DNA of 39,906 nt, from positions 1 to 39,906 of the forward strand of contig JAAAIG010000306.1 in NCBI GenBank assembly GCA_015852425.1, read 5' to 3'. Every line of letters begins with the position of its first letter. The stretch's first letter is position 1. Under the pieces are notes generated by a model. That model saw nothing but the letters and a program-made list of their open reading frames with translations. It was not told the DNA's origin and searched no databases. A program made the translations under genes and the position numbers. This DNA is from Gryganskiella cystojenkinii (taxonomy: Eukaryota > Mortierellomycota > Mortierellomycetes > Mortierellales > Mortierellaceae). Below, piece by piece: positions 1 to 10,900 of this stretch.

Positions 1-396
1 AGCAAAGAAATCGCTCTCGATCTTTGCAATGGTGTTTCCCCACTGCTTGTTACCTGGTGGTGGTCGCTGGACGATGACGTAGGTACTGTCGTCAGGGGTT
101 TTGGGAAAAAATAGGGAGAGTTGTGCCCTCGGATTATTCATCTCTGTCTTGTCGTCGAGAACATCAACCGTGATTGCAGAGCCTAGCTTGTCATCGTGGA
201 TGGAAACGCGCCAAAGGTCCAGCTGGTCGGATGTTATGTCGTCGAAGGCAGGTGTTTGATGTGATTTAATAAGATCTTTGAGTTTGCCCACACTCTCTTC
301 CCGAGTGGCATTGATGGGGAAGGCTCTGGCAGTGGGTAGGCCATCGACAAGACAGAATAGTTCCAGTTGGCTGTTGGTCATGGCGTTGCGAAGCAT
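1..396 (-). CDS. Crinkler (CRN)-like protein, N-terminal part, cut by window edge
   Basis: An open frame of 132 codons runs from an ATG at 396 to the window edge with no stop. The protein contains LFCLVDGLPTARAFPI, then KLKDLIKSH, DDITSDQLDLWRV, a VDVLDDKTE segment, and ends its conserved part with TYVIVQRPPP. This order matches the N-terminal domain of Crinkler effector-like proteins (ubiquitin-like fold, PF20147 type), which are known from oomycetes and from Mortierella and Rhizophagus. A second ATG at 381 lies five codons in and begins just before the domain, so it is an equally good start. No signal peptide is visible, as is usual for fungal CRN proteins. The C-terminal part that would define activity (often a nuclease- or kinase-like domain) lies outside the window. 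Family recognition is firm; the role as an effector is inference. Confidence 0.8.
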   Translation of the reverse strand, partial: MLRNAMTNSQLELFCLVDGLPTARAFPINATREESVGKLKDLIKSHQTPAFDDITSDQLDLWRVSIHDDKLGSAITVDVLDDKTEMNNPRAQLSLFFPKTPDDSTYVIVQRPPPGNKQWGNTIAKIESDFFA

Positions 397-1063
397 CAAA
401 GTACTGAAGAAAAAGTGTGAGAGAAGGTAAGAAATGAAAAAAGAAAAGAGCATAACACACGATTGCCTAATGTATAAATAACGAATACGGGACTGAATAC
501 ATGAATCTGAAGACCTTTGAAATTTTACAAGACAAGAGAAAGACAACCAAAAGTGATAAAAGGCGAAAGAAAACAGAAGCCTGACTGATGAACAATGGTG
601 CACAGAAGTCGGAAATGGTGATCTCCAGCAGATAGCTTCTTCAAGCGGCCACCGTCCTTTTGAGGTACTCCAAAGGGGCATTTCCTTCTATTTCTTGCCC
701 TACAATTGCGACCAGATAAAGGCTGGAGATCTCTGAAGACTCGACCAACAAGTCGATAGACTTGGTAGATTGGGAAAAATATACAGCAAGCACACTCAAA
801 ACGCCGTGGTTTTCACAATACACACGAAGGATATAACAGGAGTGCAATGCGATTATCATAATATGTATTTGTCCGTAACTTAGATAAGAAAAATGCAAGA
901 GATGGTATATCTGGTGAAAGGAGTAAAAATAACAAGCAGATGTGGGTGGTTTTTGTCTATGTAGCGGAGGGGGGCCGTAAAAATTGTAAATTGCTGTCAA
1001 CGTTTCTAATTTGCAGTATGCGAGGGGATGAGGAGGGACTAGAGGAGGAAGGAGGGTAATATG
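397..1063. other. Intergenic region between CRN-like gene and fucosyltransferase gene
   Basis: This stretch should hold the promoter of the CRN-like gene (read leftward) and the 3' end of the fucosyltransferase-like gene. A 119-codon open frame on the minus strand (641-1000) has no recognisable domain and a start rich in aromatic, non-coding-like sequence, so I do not call it a gene. I see no clear TATA box in the direction of the CRN-like gene. Confidence 0.4.
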
Positions 1064-2833
1064 TTACATGTACTGGATCGGGTGTTGATGCCAATCCCGT
1101 TGACGGAGGGCACCGACTCTTGAAAAGGTACTCATCTGGATGCCGACCAGGGCCTGAGCATGTGCCATGATAACTTGATCGACCATCATGGGTCCAAAGA
1201 CGCCCAGAGCCTCTGCAGTACCCATGGTGCTATGATCCAGACGAAGCCAGCCCAAATCTGCAAATTTTTTGAGTTCCACGGGTCGTTGTTCATTCGTCGC
1301 GACAAAGACTGGCAGGGGCATTTTGGCCTTGAGTCGTCTCTGCACAGCATCGATACGCTCCGCAATCTGCTCCGTTGTCGGCATACAATGGATCATCTTC
1401 GGTCCCTTAAAATTCGTCTCGCAATAATCTATGAAATCGCCACGACGGATGTGGATAGCCAGGTACTGATGAGGGGGCACGACTAAAGCCTTAGTCTCGG
1501 GGTCCATGACGGGCTCGGGCTTGATCAGTTGTCGATCCAAAAATTCCTTTGTGAACGATTCCAGCTCTTCCGTGAAATGCAAGTGTTGACCGAACCGTTC
1601 CCACTCGGACTTGTCCTCGACGAGGATCTTGTATGTGTTCGAGATACAAAGATATTTCTCCTCTGGGTGGGTGTTCAACATGGCGCTGATCGTTTTGCGG
1701 TCGCCAGCGTCTTTGGGTAGGTTCTCCAGCGTCACGCTCAACTTGAACTGTTTCAAGAACCCCTTGGCGGTGAAATCGATCGTCCGTTTGGACCCAAAGC
1801 CACAGGTGATTCCACACTTGAGTTCCTGAAGCTCGGTCTGCTCCGTGCTCCTGAGATGATGAAACTCGACCACGCTGATGTTGGCAAGGCGGGAAAAGGT
1901 CCCGAGATCAAAGAATTTGGACCAAGGTTGGTTCTGCTTTGACTTGTCGTGACTCGAGGCCATGATGGGGGGGATGATCAAGGTACGACCGGTCGCCCGA
2001 GCTATTTCCATGCCTCGTAGCATTCCGTAGAACTGGTTGGTAATACCAGCGTAGGGGAGATAGGTCAGGTACTTTGTGGAAGCGTCAGAACCGAGACTCT
2101 CTGCGAACGAGGGGTATTGCTCAGGGACGATAGGCTTTTGCTGCTCCTGTTGTTGTTGTTGAGAGTTGTTGTCGCTGTCTTCGTCTGAAGTCTTCACCCT
2201 GCCGTTGACAATATCATTGGATGAATCCTGAGTGGTTCCATCAGTATCAGAAGAAGAGGACGAATGCTCGTTTTGTTCCAGAGCGGCACTTGACTGGTTC
2301 TGGTCTCCTGAGGTAAGTTCGGTGGATCCTGGTTGTTGTTCCAGAGAGGATGGGGTAGTTATCGGTACAACGGGTATCTTCAGACCGGACTGATCCTGAC
2401 CGTCGACAACGTTGTTCTCGGCTGGGTGAGGCAAGGCGGCCCTGGGACGATCATGGGTCCTGAAAGGGTTTTTGTAGTTTTCTTGACGGTCTACAGGATT
2501 CTCGTAATAGCCTCCAGCGACGTCGTCATTGTGATTGGGTGGCCCGCGAGATCTCCTTGGGACGGGCTCACATTCACCAGCTGCTGATGAGGAAGAAGAG
2601 GACGCAGAACAAGATGTTGAGGAAAGTGTGAAGGTTGAGGTAGTGATGTGAAGAATAAGTAATGACCCTGAGGAAACAAGGAGAACCAGGGAAAAGAGAA
2701 AGAGAATACGCCTTTGGGAGTGACAGCGTCTCCCTGAGGACGGATACCGGGCAGGTAAGCCGAGTGTGTGTTTGTTTGTCTTTGGAGACTTTGGGGAGGA
2801 TGGCATGTCTTTGTATGTTATGCTGAGAAACAA
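1064..2833 (-). CDS. GDP-fucose O-fucosyltransferase-like type II membrane protein
   Basis: Single-exon frame of 589 residues. A basic N-terminus is followed by one hydrophobic segment at about residues 43-63, the signature of a type II Golgi or ER membrane anchor. Residues about 64-250 form a Ser, Gln and Asp-rich stem. The catalytic part starts near residue 256 with YLPYAGITNQFYGMLRG, followed by GRTLIIPPI; near residue 460 comes the strand AIHIRRGDF, whose HIRRGD motif corresponds to the GDP-fucose binding Arg motif of the PF10250 family. Near the C-terminus, a segment with ALGVFG and MAHAQALVGIQMSTFS resembles the conserved last block of that fold. Such enzymes transfer fucose to protein or glycan acceptors in the secretory pathway; the acceptor is unknown here. 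A second ATG at 2806 is a possible start. The gene has no intron visible. Confidence 0.75.
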   Translation of the reverse strand: MFLSITYKDMPSSPKSPKTNKHTLGLPARYPSSGRRCHSQRRILFLFSLVLLVSSGSLLILHITTSTFTLSSTSCSASSSSSSAAGECEPVPRRSRGPPNHNDDVAGGYYENPVDRQENYKNPFRTHDRPRAALPHPAENNVVDGQDQSGLKIPVVPITTPSSLEQQPGSTELTSGDQNQSSAALEQNEHSSSSSDTDGTTQDSSNDIVNGRVKTSDEDSDNNSQQQQQEQQKPIVPEQYPSFAESLGSDASTKYLTYLPYAGITNQFYGMLRGMEIARATGRTLIIPPIMASSHDKSKQNQPWSKFFDLGTFSRLANISVVEFHHLRSTEQTELQELKCGITCGFGSKRTIDFTAKGFLKQFKLSVTLENLPKDAGDRKTISAMLNTHPEEKYLCISNTYKILVEDKSEWERFGQHLHFTEELESFTKEFLDRQLIKPEPVMDPETKALVVPPHQYLAIHIRRGDFIDYCETNFKGPKMIHCMPTTEQIAERIDAVQRRLKAKMPLPVFVATNEQRPVELKKFADLGWLRLDHSTMGTAEALGVFGPMMVDQVIMAHAQALVGIQMSTFSRVGALRQRDWHQHPIQYM

Positions 2834-3749
2834 TAGGTTATGGGGTCGTTCGAAATGAGAGGGGCAGGGAGAGCGAGTGAATGAGATGGAGTGGAATGAG
2901 ATGCAGCAAGGTGAGAATGAATGAAACGAGCCAAAGACAGAAGAAATGGAAACAAAAGACGGAGAGAAAAGACAAGGAAGAGGGGTAAGGGGACCAGAGA
3001 GGGAAAGACTAGAGAAGGGCTAATAGGATAATATGAAATTGTGTGCGACAATAAACATTGTCGCAAAACCGAGGCAAAAAGAGAGGCGGATGAGATAAGG
3101 GAAGAAAGAAAGGGGTGCTCTTCCTTTCTTTAGGCGGCAGAGATTCGAAAAGAAGAAAAGGAGCAATGTGATTGAGGAATGAACAGAGAGCGAATGAGAG
3201 GAAAGTGAGAACGATGAAGAAAAAGAAGGAAGATAGGTCTTCTATTTCTGTTTCGCAAAAGGCTGACCTCAACAAGCAACCATCTCGTCATTATGGTCAT
3301 CTTTAGTCTTTGAGAGTAGGAAGGGTGTCATCCGCAACAGTTCAGCCAGGGTCACAAAAGCCATCGATCGTCTTAGCACCCGTTTAGACCACTTTCCCGC
3401 TCCAGGGGCATGATCATTTACATTTCATTTTTTTAAATTGCCGCAAATTGCAAAAATAGAAAGCCTTTTTTTCTGAATCTTTGGTCCTTTGTTGCAGACT
3501 CTACCACCGAAACTGTACCCCGATCTTATCTTCAAAGCTCAGCTGTGCCTTAATTTTGTTATGTGCTCTGTCCTCGGAGTTCACAACAAACCGAAAAAAA
3601 TTGATTTCCAGGGATAAATGAATCTTTCACTTTATTGTCGTCATGATGAATGATAAAGAATGCAGTGTGAAGACTACTGGAAACCGAATGCCTTCAGGGG
3701 GGAGGGGAGGGGGGGGTAACGATGATCTTTTCTAAGAAAAGAACGAGAT
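2834..3749 (-). other. Leader and promoter region of the fucosyltransferase-like gene, plus 3' end of the glycine-rich protein gene
   Basis: Read on the minus strand, about 2834-3240 is strongly pyrimidine-rich (runs of TCTC, TTCC and CTTT). It gives open frames that look like coding but are low-complexity Leu, Ser and Phe strings, so it is best read as a transcribed leader or core promoter. The rest, up to 3749, holds the 3' flank of the neighbouring gene, including a possible polyadenylation signal. Confidence 0.45.
3631..3636 (-). terminator. Possible polyadenylation signal AATAAA of the glycine-rich protein gene
   Basis: The plus strand reads TTTATT, which is AATAAA on the minus strand, about 115 bases downstream of the stop codon of the glycine-rich gene. 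Position and sequence suit a 3' end signal; there is no transcript evidence. Confidence 0.4.
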
Positions 3750-4199
3750 TTAGTAACCAGGGCCACCGTAACCGCCATAACCACCATTGCCGAAGCCGCC
3801 GTAGCCGTAGTCACCGATGCCACCACCGTATCCGAAATCTCCGGTGCTTCCGAATCCACCTTCGAGAAGGGGGGAATCATTGCCGCATCCGTAAAGGCTA
3901 TCACACGAGAAATCGTTAAAGTCTGTGGGCAAGACATTGACCTGGGGCTGGACGTTGGTCTCAGGAATAAAGTTGGTCACGGGGTGGATCCAAGTCGGCT
4001 GGACGGGGACGTCGGTCTCGCAATCAGCCGCATCACCGTATCCACCCTGGCCATAGGCGCCGCCATAACCTCCGACTCCAAGAAGATCACTCGAGTCGCC
4101 GCGATAAGGGGTCGCTGAGACAGTGGAGATGAGCTGGCAAACGATGGTCAAGGCGACAGTCACGGAGACAAAGACGCGGGACTTGAAGGAAACAGCCAT
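3750..4199 (-). CDS. Small secreted glycine-rich (GYGG) protein
   Basis: Single-exon frame of 149 residues. Residues 1-29 form a classic signal peptide: basic start, hydrophobic core VFVSVTVALTIVCQLIS, and an AxA-like cleavage site after VSA. The mature protein has a Gly/Tyr-rich patch (GVGGYGGAYGQGGYG), a central part with three cysteines and many Pro, Asn and Val, then a C-terminal glycine-rich tail ending GGYGGYGGPGY. Such low-complexity secreted proteins are commonly found in cell walls, spore coats or extracellular matrix. There is no enzyme motif. Nothing identifies a named family, so the structural or wall role is inference. A TATA box about 145 bases upstream of the ATG suggests strong or inducible transcription. 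Confidence 0.7.
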   Translation of the reverse strand: MAVSFKSRVFVSVTVALTIVCQLISTVSATPYRGDSSDLLGVGGYGGAYGQGGYGDAADCETDVPVQPTWIHPVTNFIPETNVQPQVNVLPTDFNDFSCDSLYGCGNDSPLLEGGFGSTGDFGYGGGIGDYGYGGFGNGGYGGYGGPGY

Positions 4200-4341
4200 T
4201 TTCGTTTTGCTAATTGTTTTTTTTTTGGGACTGGGATTGAGTTGTGGTTTGCTCGTTTTGTTCGTGGTTTTGGGTTGTTGCTGTGGAAGGTGCTGGCGAG
4301 CTCGGTGAAGAATGATGTATCATTGGTGGCAGCCCCCGTTG

Positions 4342-4349
4342 CTCTTATA
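4342..4349 (-). promoter_or_regulatory. TATA box for the glycine-rich protein gene
   Basis: On the minus strand the sequence reads TATAAGAG, roughly 145 bases upstream of the ATG at 4199. It lies in a short, otherwise G/C-containing region and is oriented toward the gene. A canonical TATA box is otherwise hard to find before the genes in this window. Confidence 0.5.
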
Positions 4350-5508
4350 GCAAAAAGATGAGCGCGAATAGGTGGCGCTGATAAATCATCTATGCGATAG
4401 AGTGAACCCTCTGTAGAGATTGAAATGTTCGTAGGAGTGAAGCTTCTCTACGGACGACGCGTACAGTTTTTTCCCTCGCTTCTGGCCTGCCTATACACTC
4501 TTTTCCAGGATATCACAACGTTCAGGGTACCTTCTCCTTTGAGCAGGTATTATGGTCCAAAGCTAGAGTCGGAACCCGCGCTTTTTTTTTGTTCATTTCA
4601 TATTTTTCTTTTCTCTTTTCTATTTGCCCGAACAATAATAAAAATAGTCGTCCATGGTGTTCGTTTCGCATGCACGCTTTGGACGCCCAATTGATAATTT
4701 TTTGTCGCCAGGCGTCGCCTTACCTTTTGTTCATTGTCTTTGCTCATCTTTTTGCACTCTCTGACTATTCCTTCAGTTCCCTCCATTGGTTTCATTTTGC
4801 AAAAAAAAAAAAAGTTCGTCTTTCCATGCTCTCAAATGCAAAACAAAACAACAGGGGTGGCCGAAGTCGCCAAACGGGGGTAGGGTTTTCTAGTCGGTCA
4901 GTGGAGACAGAGAACTGGTTTCTGGAAGAGCGATGGTTTAAAAACGCTGGGAGGAATATTGGTGTTCTACCCAACACGTTATGTGGCAAAAAAAAGAAAA
5001 GAGGGTGGACCCATTGAACACTGAGCCCTTCCACAAGAGCAATTGTTTTGTCGATCGTTCCTGCGTGTCACGTTCTTCTTGGCGAAGGACAAAAAAAAAT
5101 CGGCACAGAGAACACAAGTGGTAAAGCTCTGACATTTTTCCTTTCAATATTGAGAAGAGGTTTGTGCGTTCCGCCATTCGATTGGAAGTTCCAGGAACAA
5201 CAAGGAGGTTCAATCAGAGGAATTTCAGCCAAACAGAAAACGTAAACATTCTTGTTGTTGTTTGTTGTCGTTGTCCTCGTATTGGTGTCCATGGTCCCAT
5301 GGTGGTTGATATCAAAATGCGAAAGAATGCGAAAATAAATAACCTTCGTTTTCCCGCGCATTTATTAGCACTTGCATAAATGTGCCTTCTTTGCTATCCT
5401 ACCCTGTGCTTGCACGCTCATTGGAGAGCCACAGAAAAAAGAGACATGGATTCTTTCTGTAGGGGCACGCGCGCACAAATCCCTGAAACCATCTTTGTCG
5501 CCTTGTCT

Positions 5509-5528
5509 TCTCTCTCTCTCTCTCTCTC
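5509..5528. repeat. (TC)10 microsatellite
   Basis: Ten perfect TC units, the first of four dinucleotide CT/GA arrays within 600 bases. Confidence 0.95.
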
Positions 5529-5752
5529 GCTCTATTTCTCCTTATGCCGTTTCCACAGTGAATTATGCCTACTGCAGTCCAACGATGCGGGGTTATTTAT
5601 TATTTTCTGTTGAGTGGTTTTTCGTTTCGTTTTTATTTGCACGTTACATCTCGTGTTATTCAACGGTTTGCGTGTTTATGGTTGCCGAGGTGCACCATAC
5701 AAGGTTTACTTACAGTCGGACTATCCTTTGGACCCCAATTATGGCGTTCAAA

Positions 5753-5768
5753 GAGAGAGAGAGAGAGA
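5753..5768. repeat. (GA)8 microsatellite
   Basis: Eight perfect GA units. This array is in the opposite orientation to the TC arrays on both sides, so it could pair with the (TC)7 array about 70 bases to its right. Confidence 0.95.
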
Positions 5769-5838
5769 AAGACGGGACGGAACACAAAAGAGAGTGATAA
5801 AGTCGGGAGGACAATCAATGCAATTCAATGCAAAACTT

Positions 5839-5852
5839 TCTCTCTCTCTCTC
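5839..5852. repeat. (TC)7 microsatellite
   Basis: Seven perfect TC units; potential hairpin partner of the (GA)8 array at 5753-5768. Confidence 0.95.
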
Positions 5853-6075
5853 TTTGTAAAGGTGGGACAAAAGATTGCATGGATTTTGCATCAAGGCTGA
5901 GGAAAACAAAAGAAAACATGGCAACGGAAACATGCATAAAGCAGGGCACGTTTTTCTTCTAGACCCACGGTGGACAAAAGGGCGGATTGAAAACAAGGGC
6001 GTGCTCAATTTTTCATAGGCGAGGAAAGGGAAGAGTTGTTCGTCTTTTTTTTTGTGTTCAAAAGTCGGCCATGTT

Positions 6076-6091
6076 TCTCTCTCTCTCTCTC
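6076..6091. repeat. (TC)8 microsatellite
   Basis: Eight perfect TC units, the last of the four arrays. Confidence 0.95.
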
Positions 6092-7331
6092 TGTTCCCAG
6101 TCTCTCTGAGTCTTTTCTTTGTGACCAGACGCAATGCATATGCAGGAGTTGAGATGCAGGTGCATGAAAACAAAGAGAACCACCCCCTTACTCCACCCCC
6201 AATCGCGCAACCAACCATGGTTCTTGATTCAAGGCGACACAAAGACCAAACACAAACAAAGATGGAGCCAAAAACAGAAAACAAAAATGATGTGGGATGA
6301 CAGACGAAAGAGAAGTATCAGAAAAAAACTTTTCGCGGGGCGGCATTTTGTTGGTTTTCCCATTAGCTAGACTATCAGCTGTCAGAACACCGACAAAAAG
6401 TATGTACAAAAGCGAGTACATGCAAGGGTCACAAACGCGATCTTCATTGGACAGGAGAAAACGTGAGGCTAATAAAGGAGATTTGCACTGAAGTGAACAA
6501 AGAGGAGACGCAAACGTTTGAAGATAGCAGAGCCAGCACAGCTTGACTGTTGGAAGAGAGGTGAGGAAAGCGGGGAATGGGGGAGGAAAGAAAATAAGTT
6601 TGTTGAGAGTTCAGCCCTTTTTGATCTCTTTTCTAGGATGTCGTGCCGTTTTGAAAATATTTTGCGGACAAGAGGCAGGTTGGGGTAAACTTTTAGGACA
6701 GAAAGAGAGGGGAAAGGGTCCACTCAAGAGCGATTTAATTTTCGCGGACTCGAAAGACCAGCAAGAAAGTGAGCCTGAATATGAAAAAAGCTAGTGGGAT
6801 CGCAAGAACCATTGATGAGAATGAACTCTTCTATTTGTGATTTGAGACAACAACAAAAGAGTCTATGGGATCAGAGATCGTCCCTAATCCTTTGCCTGCT
6901 CTGTAAGCGACAGCACTCTACATCGACGAGGGGACTTCGGTGGTTCTCGTTGTCACTCTAGTATATCAGTGAGTGATGGTGGATGTAGTTCATCGACACG
7001 CAATGGTTGGGCACTCTAACGAGGGTAAAAGCTGGGAAATTCAAAAACTTACTCCTGCTAGCTTTTTATTTCTTATTCCCTGAAACGTTCATTGCATCTT
7101 CGTTTTTTACTCTTACATTCCCTTCCAATCCGCCACACTTTCCGTTCTTCCAGCACAGCAACACCTCCCTGTTTCCGCGTCTCGACTTTTGTACTTTCCG
7201 TTTTTTACCCCTTCCCGTGGAAGGTTGGAATCTGGACTTTTTTTTTTTTTGTTGCACTCTTTTTTACCCCTTGAATTGTGATTCCCGCGACTCATTGTCA
7301 CAGAAAGGAAGATCCAAACGCCCTGCTTTTG

Positions 7332-7935
7332 GTAAGTTTTCGTTTTTTTTCTTTCTTTCCTTTTCTTTTTTATCTGCGGATGGATACATCGCAGTGTACA
7401 AAGAGATCGTCGGAGAGCGCTATTTTTTTTCTTCCTTCTCTTCTTTTTTACCGTGCGCTCTTGCTTTTTGTTGCCATCGGAACAGCAATATTGGGACATG
7501 TGCATGAAGGACTCTTTGGTTGGGCTGGGTAAAATAAAAGACAGAGTGAAAGATGGCAGGACGGAAGCAGTGGATGGAGATTTGGGAGGATAGATGGTGA
7601 GAGCAAGCACAGGCCAAGAGAACTCGGGCTATTGGGCCGTGCAAACAAAAAAAAAAGTTCCCAGTCAGATTCCTCCTTTGAACAGGTTTTATTGAGCAAT
7701 GTTAGAGTTTGAATTGTTTGTTATGTTTAAATTGAACAAAAGACCCCTGCCCCCTGTGTTGTGTATCGTCTTCCACTATCCCTCTCTTCCGTGTTTCTTT
7801 AAGCTCTTTGGATGAAGGGAAAAGAAAGCTGAGCTCTCTTCTGTTCTGACTAACAGACTTTCTTTCTCGTCGCTCTCTCATTTTTTTCTTGTATTTATGT
7901 CGGATACTATGTGTTTGCTACCTCGCTTGCTACAG
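7332..7935 (+). other. Probable intron in the 5' leader of the Zn2Cys6 gene
   Basis: A strong donor, G/GTAAGT, stands at 7332 and an acceptor, CTACAG, ends at 7935, six bases before the proposed start codon at 7941. Removing this 604-base segment also removes two ATG codons (7897 and 7909) that would otherwise open a frame overlapping the main one out of frame. The acceptor is the better supported end; the donor is one reasonable choice. Confidence 0.35.
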
Positions 7936-7940
7936 GTCAG

Positions 7941-10900
7941 ATGTCCTCCTCGACGTCCCCGTCCCGGATTGACTTGCACCACCTTTCGGATGAACTTCGG
8001 AACAGCAGCAGTAACAGTAGCAGTAGTGGCAACAAGAGTGAAAGCCATCGCAACAGTCCCAGGGGTCAAAACGGCACTTTGTCGGACATGAGCGGTCGCC
8101 TACCCTCTCCGCCGATAGGCTCGTCGTCCGCGCCAGGAGAACGAAGAGGAGAAAGACACCTGGAGTGGCACCATCCGCAAGACGACGACAGCAAGCAACA
8201 ACCCCAACACCTTACAAAGGTAAAGATCACCGGAACCAATTTTTTGTCTGCCTATCGAGTTATCGAGCATTGCTCCCCTTTGATCCCCCTCTGTTTTCCG
8301 ACGTTCCTGTAAATTTCAATATATGGATCACAGACAAAGCCCTTGCACCTGCAACCGCCAACCTCAATTTTATATTTTATTTCATTTTTTTTTATTTTTA
8401 CGTGTATGCACGGTTACCGTTGATTACTGCATCATGGAAGACTCTCGTTCCCTTTCGCTTTGCAATGAATTTGCGCGAAAGTTGGTGAAATCCGCGGGGA
8501 AAAAAAATATTAGGAAAGAGAGCGAGAAAGAGAGAGCGAGGGAATGGGGATGGTGGAATAGAAGAGGGAAAGAGGATGCCGCATGCAATTATACGATGAT
8601 TAAGGACACGGGAAAAACGAAATGAAATGATGGTCAGATGCTTGTTCATTCTCTTTTGTCCCCTCTCTCTGCTCTCTCCCTCTTCTCCCTTCTCCCTTTC
8701 TCGCGATTTGAGACCTGCTGATTACAGCAGCATCAGCAGCAGCACTCGTTCATTGTGAACCCCTAATTTCTACTTAAACACGTCCTATGCCCACCCTCTT
8801 TTCTCTCTCCACCGCTCGCACTCTGCGTCGAGAAGAGTTGTCTAACCTCAACAAAAAAACAAAAAAAAAGAGAACCTACTTTATTTCGAGTTTTTGATTT
8901 CCATATCACCCTGTGTGACAACTTTTCCCGCCAATTTTTACAACATTTCTCATTTGAAAGGACCGTTTGCTCGTCTTTATTCATTTATAGTTGCATGAAT
9001 CAAAAGAGAACAAAGAGAGTGAGAGGGAGTGAGAGAAATAGAAGGGACAAACTGAGTTCTACAACCGACTGTTTGATTGAACAATAGGGGGTGGAGTGAA
9101 CAAAGAAAAACGGACAATGTCACACACGCACAACATACGCTTACATCCCCTCTCACTCTCCCCCCTCCCTCTTTTTTTTTTTTTTTTTTGGCGGGAGCTA
9201 AGAGGGAAAACAAATCAGAGATGCCAGTCTACATCAATCGGTCGTCGATACCGTCTTGCGTTCCTGTCCTTCCTTAGCCCGTCCTCTATTTCGAGGTCTA
9301 TTCGCAACCTCGATCAAAAGTTTGCAGCTCAGGTGTCTTCCCAGATTCTTCTCTTTCACACATTGCAAAAACAACCACGCGCGTTAAATTGGCCATTGCC
9401 TTGGGTCCGTGAGTGCTCATCGCCTTGGGCGTCCAGACAGGGTGAGAGCGAGCGTGGGGGAGAGGATGAAGTATGTGCGTGTGTTTGCATGTTTTTGAGC
9501 AAGAAAAAAGAGAACGAGAGCGAGCGATAGCGATTGAGAAGGAAATGGATTGAGGTGAGAGAGCGAATGTTTTCCAGGGTGCGTGTTCACGGGCGTGGCG
9601 GTTTGGCATTTTTCTTCGTCTCTTTTTTTGTTTTCTATTCAATTCAGTCCTTTACTCTTCTCTTAATCACTTCTTTGAGTAGACTTTTGTGCGTCCGGTC
9701 CTGAACCCAATTGCGGTGTTTTCACGAACCCTCTTCTCCTCCCCCCACTCAATCCAGTTAGTTCTCTTCCTGTTCCTCAAACTGTTATAAGTAATCGGGT
9801 TATCGCCGTCGATGTTCCGCTGTTCTCCCACTCTTTCTTTCTTGCTTTCTGTTTTGTCATTCAAATCTCTGTTTGTGTCATTTACAGATCCTTCTTTCTT
9901 CTCTCTTCTTTGCATTTCTTTTTCTTCGCCTTATTCATAATCATCACTCTCACTCACCTCTCAGCTCTTTTCGCATTTACATCTACCCAATATACCCATC
10001 AACAAGACTCACGACAACGTCAATCATCACCGATCATCTCCTCTCCCTTTGTTAATTCCTCCCCCACCCCCAACAACGGCCTCCTCTCCACTCCTCATCC
10101 CATAAAGCGGAAGGGCCACTCATCGAACCTTAAACCTTTCGGCTTTTGAACTGAACACACTTTCCACTACCTTAACCCTCCCCACACAGTCGTAAGTAGC
10201 AACCGCTGAGATTCTGTTTATTCCCCTCCTCTCATTTTGTCCTATTCCTGTTCCTGTGTAAGGGTATCATACTACTTCCCTTCCACCTCGAGGGATCGAC
10301 CATGTTGGTGGTCTGGATCTCAACACAGAGAGCTGCTCCGAGGAGGTTTCCTCTGTTGTTTATTACTATTTCCCTTTGGAAGCATCAACTCACACAACAA
10401 CCTCACCTCCTGATCTTGTACCTTTTTTTTTCTGAGCCACTGGAGCAGTACATGGCCCCATGTATTTTCGCTATGCAGCTAAAACCTAGCACCCCAAACA
10501 GTGCTACAAATGATTTTCTTTTTTTTTCTCTCGTCTTGACTATCCCTTGAGTGTCCCTGCATTCCTCTCCTCCGTCCACCTCTTTACTCCAATCACGAAT
10601 TGCTCGGGGGTGAGATACTTTTTTGCGTGGCTAGACAATGGTCCTTCACGCTGCACAGCTGAGGCTAGCATGGCGCCAAAGAGGGCAAAAAAAATGTGTG
10701 CCTGGACTAAGAGTGCTTTGATGCACTGGCGTGCGGCGGCGGCCTAGCATGATAGCAAAAAAAAGGCAACTCGCGATCCGACCCTCTTTTTTCTCCTGTT
10801 CTATTCATTGCCTCCCTCGCACAAGGCATCCTCTTGCACATACACGAACGCCATTCGCTACCTCAAAACGCCTCGTCCCAAATTCTTTCTCTCAGACACG

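Larger units (their letters stand above)
4390..7330. other. Long gene-poor region with microsatellites and pyrimidine tracts
   Basis: About 2.9 kb without a supportable coding region. Frames here translate into low-complexity Phe, Leu, Ser and Arg strings, with no domain and no good splice pattern. The stretch holds four CT/GA microsatellites (listed separately), several poly-T and poly-A runs, and toward its right end (about 7080-7330) a pyrimidine-rich segment that may be the transcribed leader of the Zn2Cys6 gene to the right. Confidence 0.5.

Noticed and set aside
641..1000. 119-codon open frame on the minus strand between the first two genes
   Set aside because: No domain, no signal peptide, no splice context and no conserved look; the length is within chance for this region.
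2818..3275. Open frames on the minus strand rich in Leu, Ser, Phe and Pro
   Set aside because: They are the translation of a pyrimidine-rich leader, not real coding sequence.
5748..6284. 178-codon minus-strand frame across the microsatellites
   Set aside because: Its RERERE and SLSLSL strings come from the GA/CT repeats; no domain or plausible gene structure.
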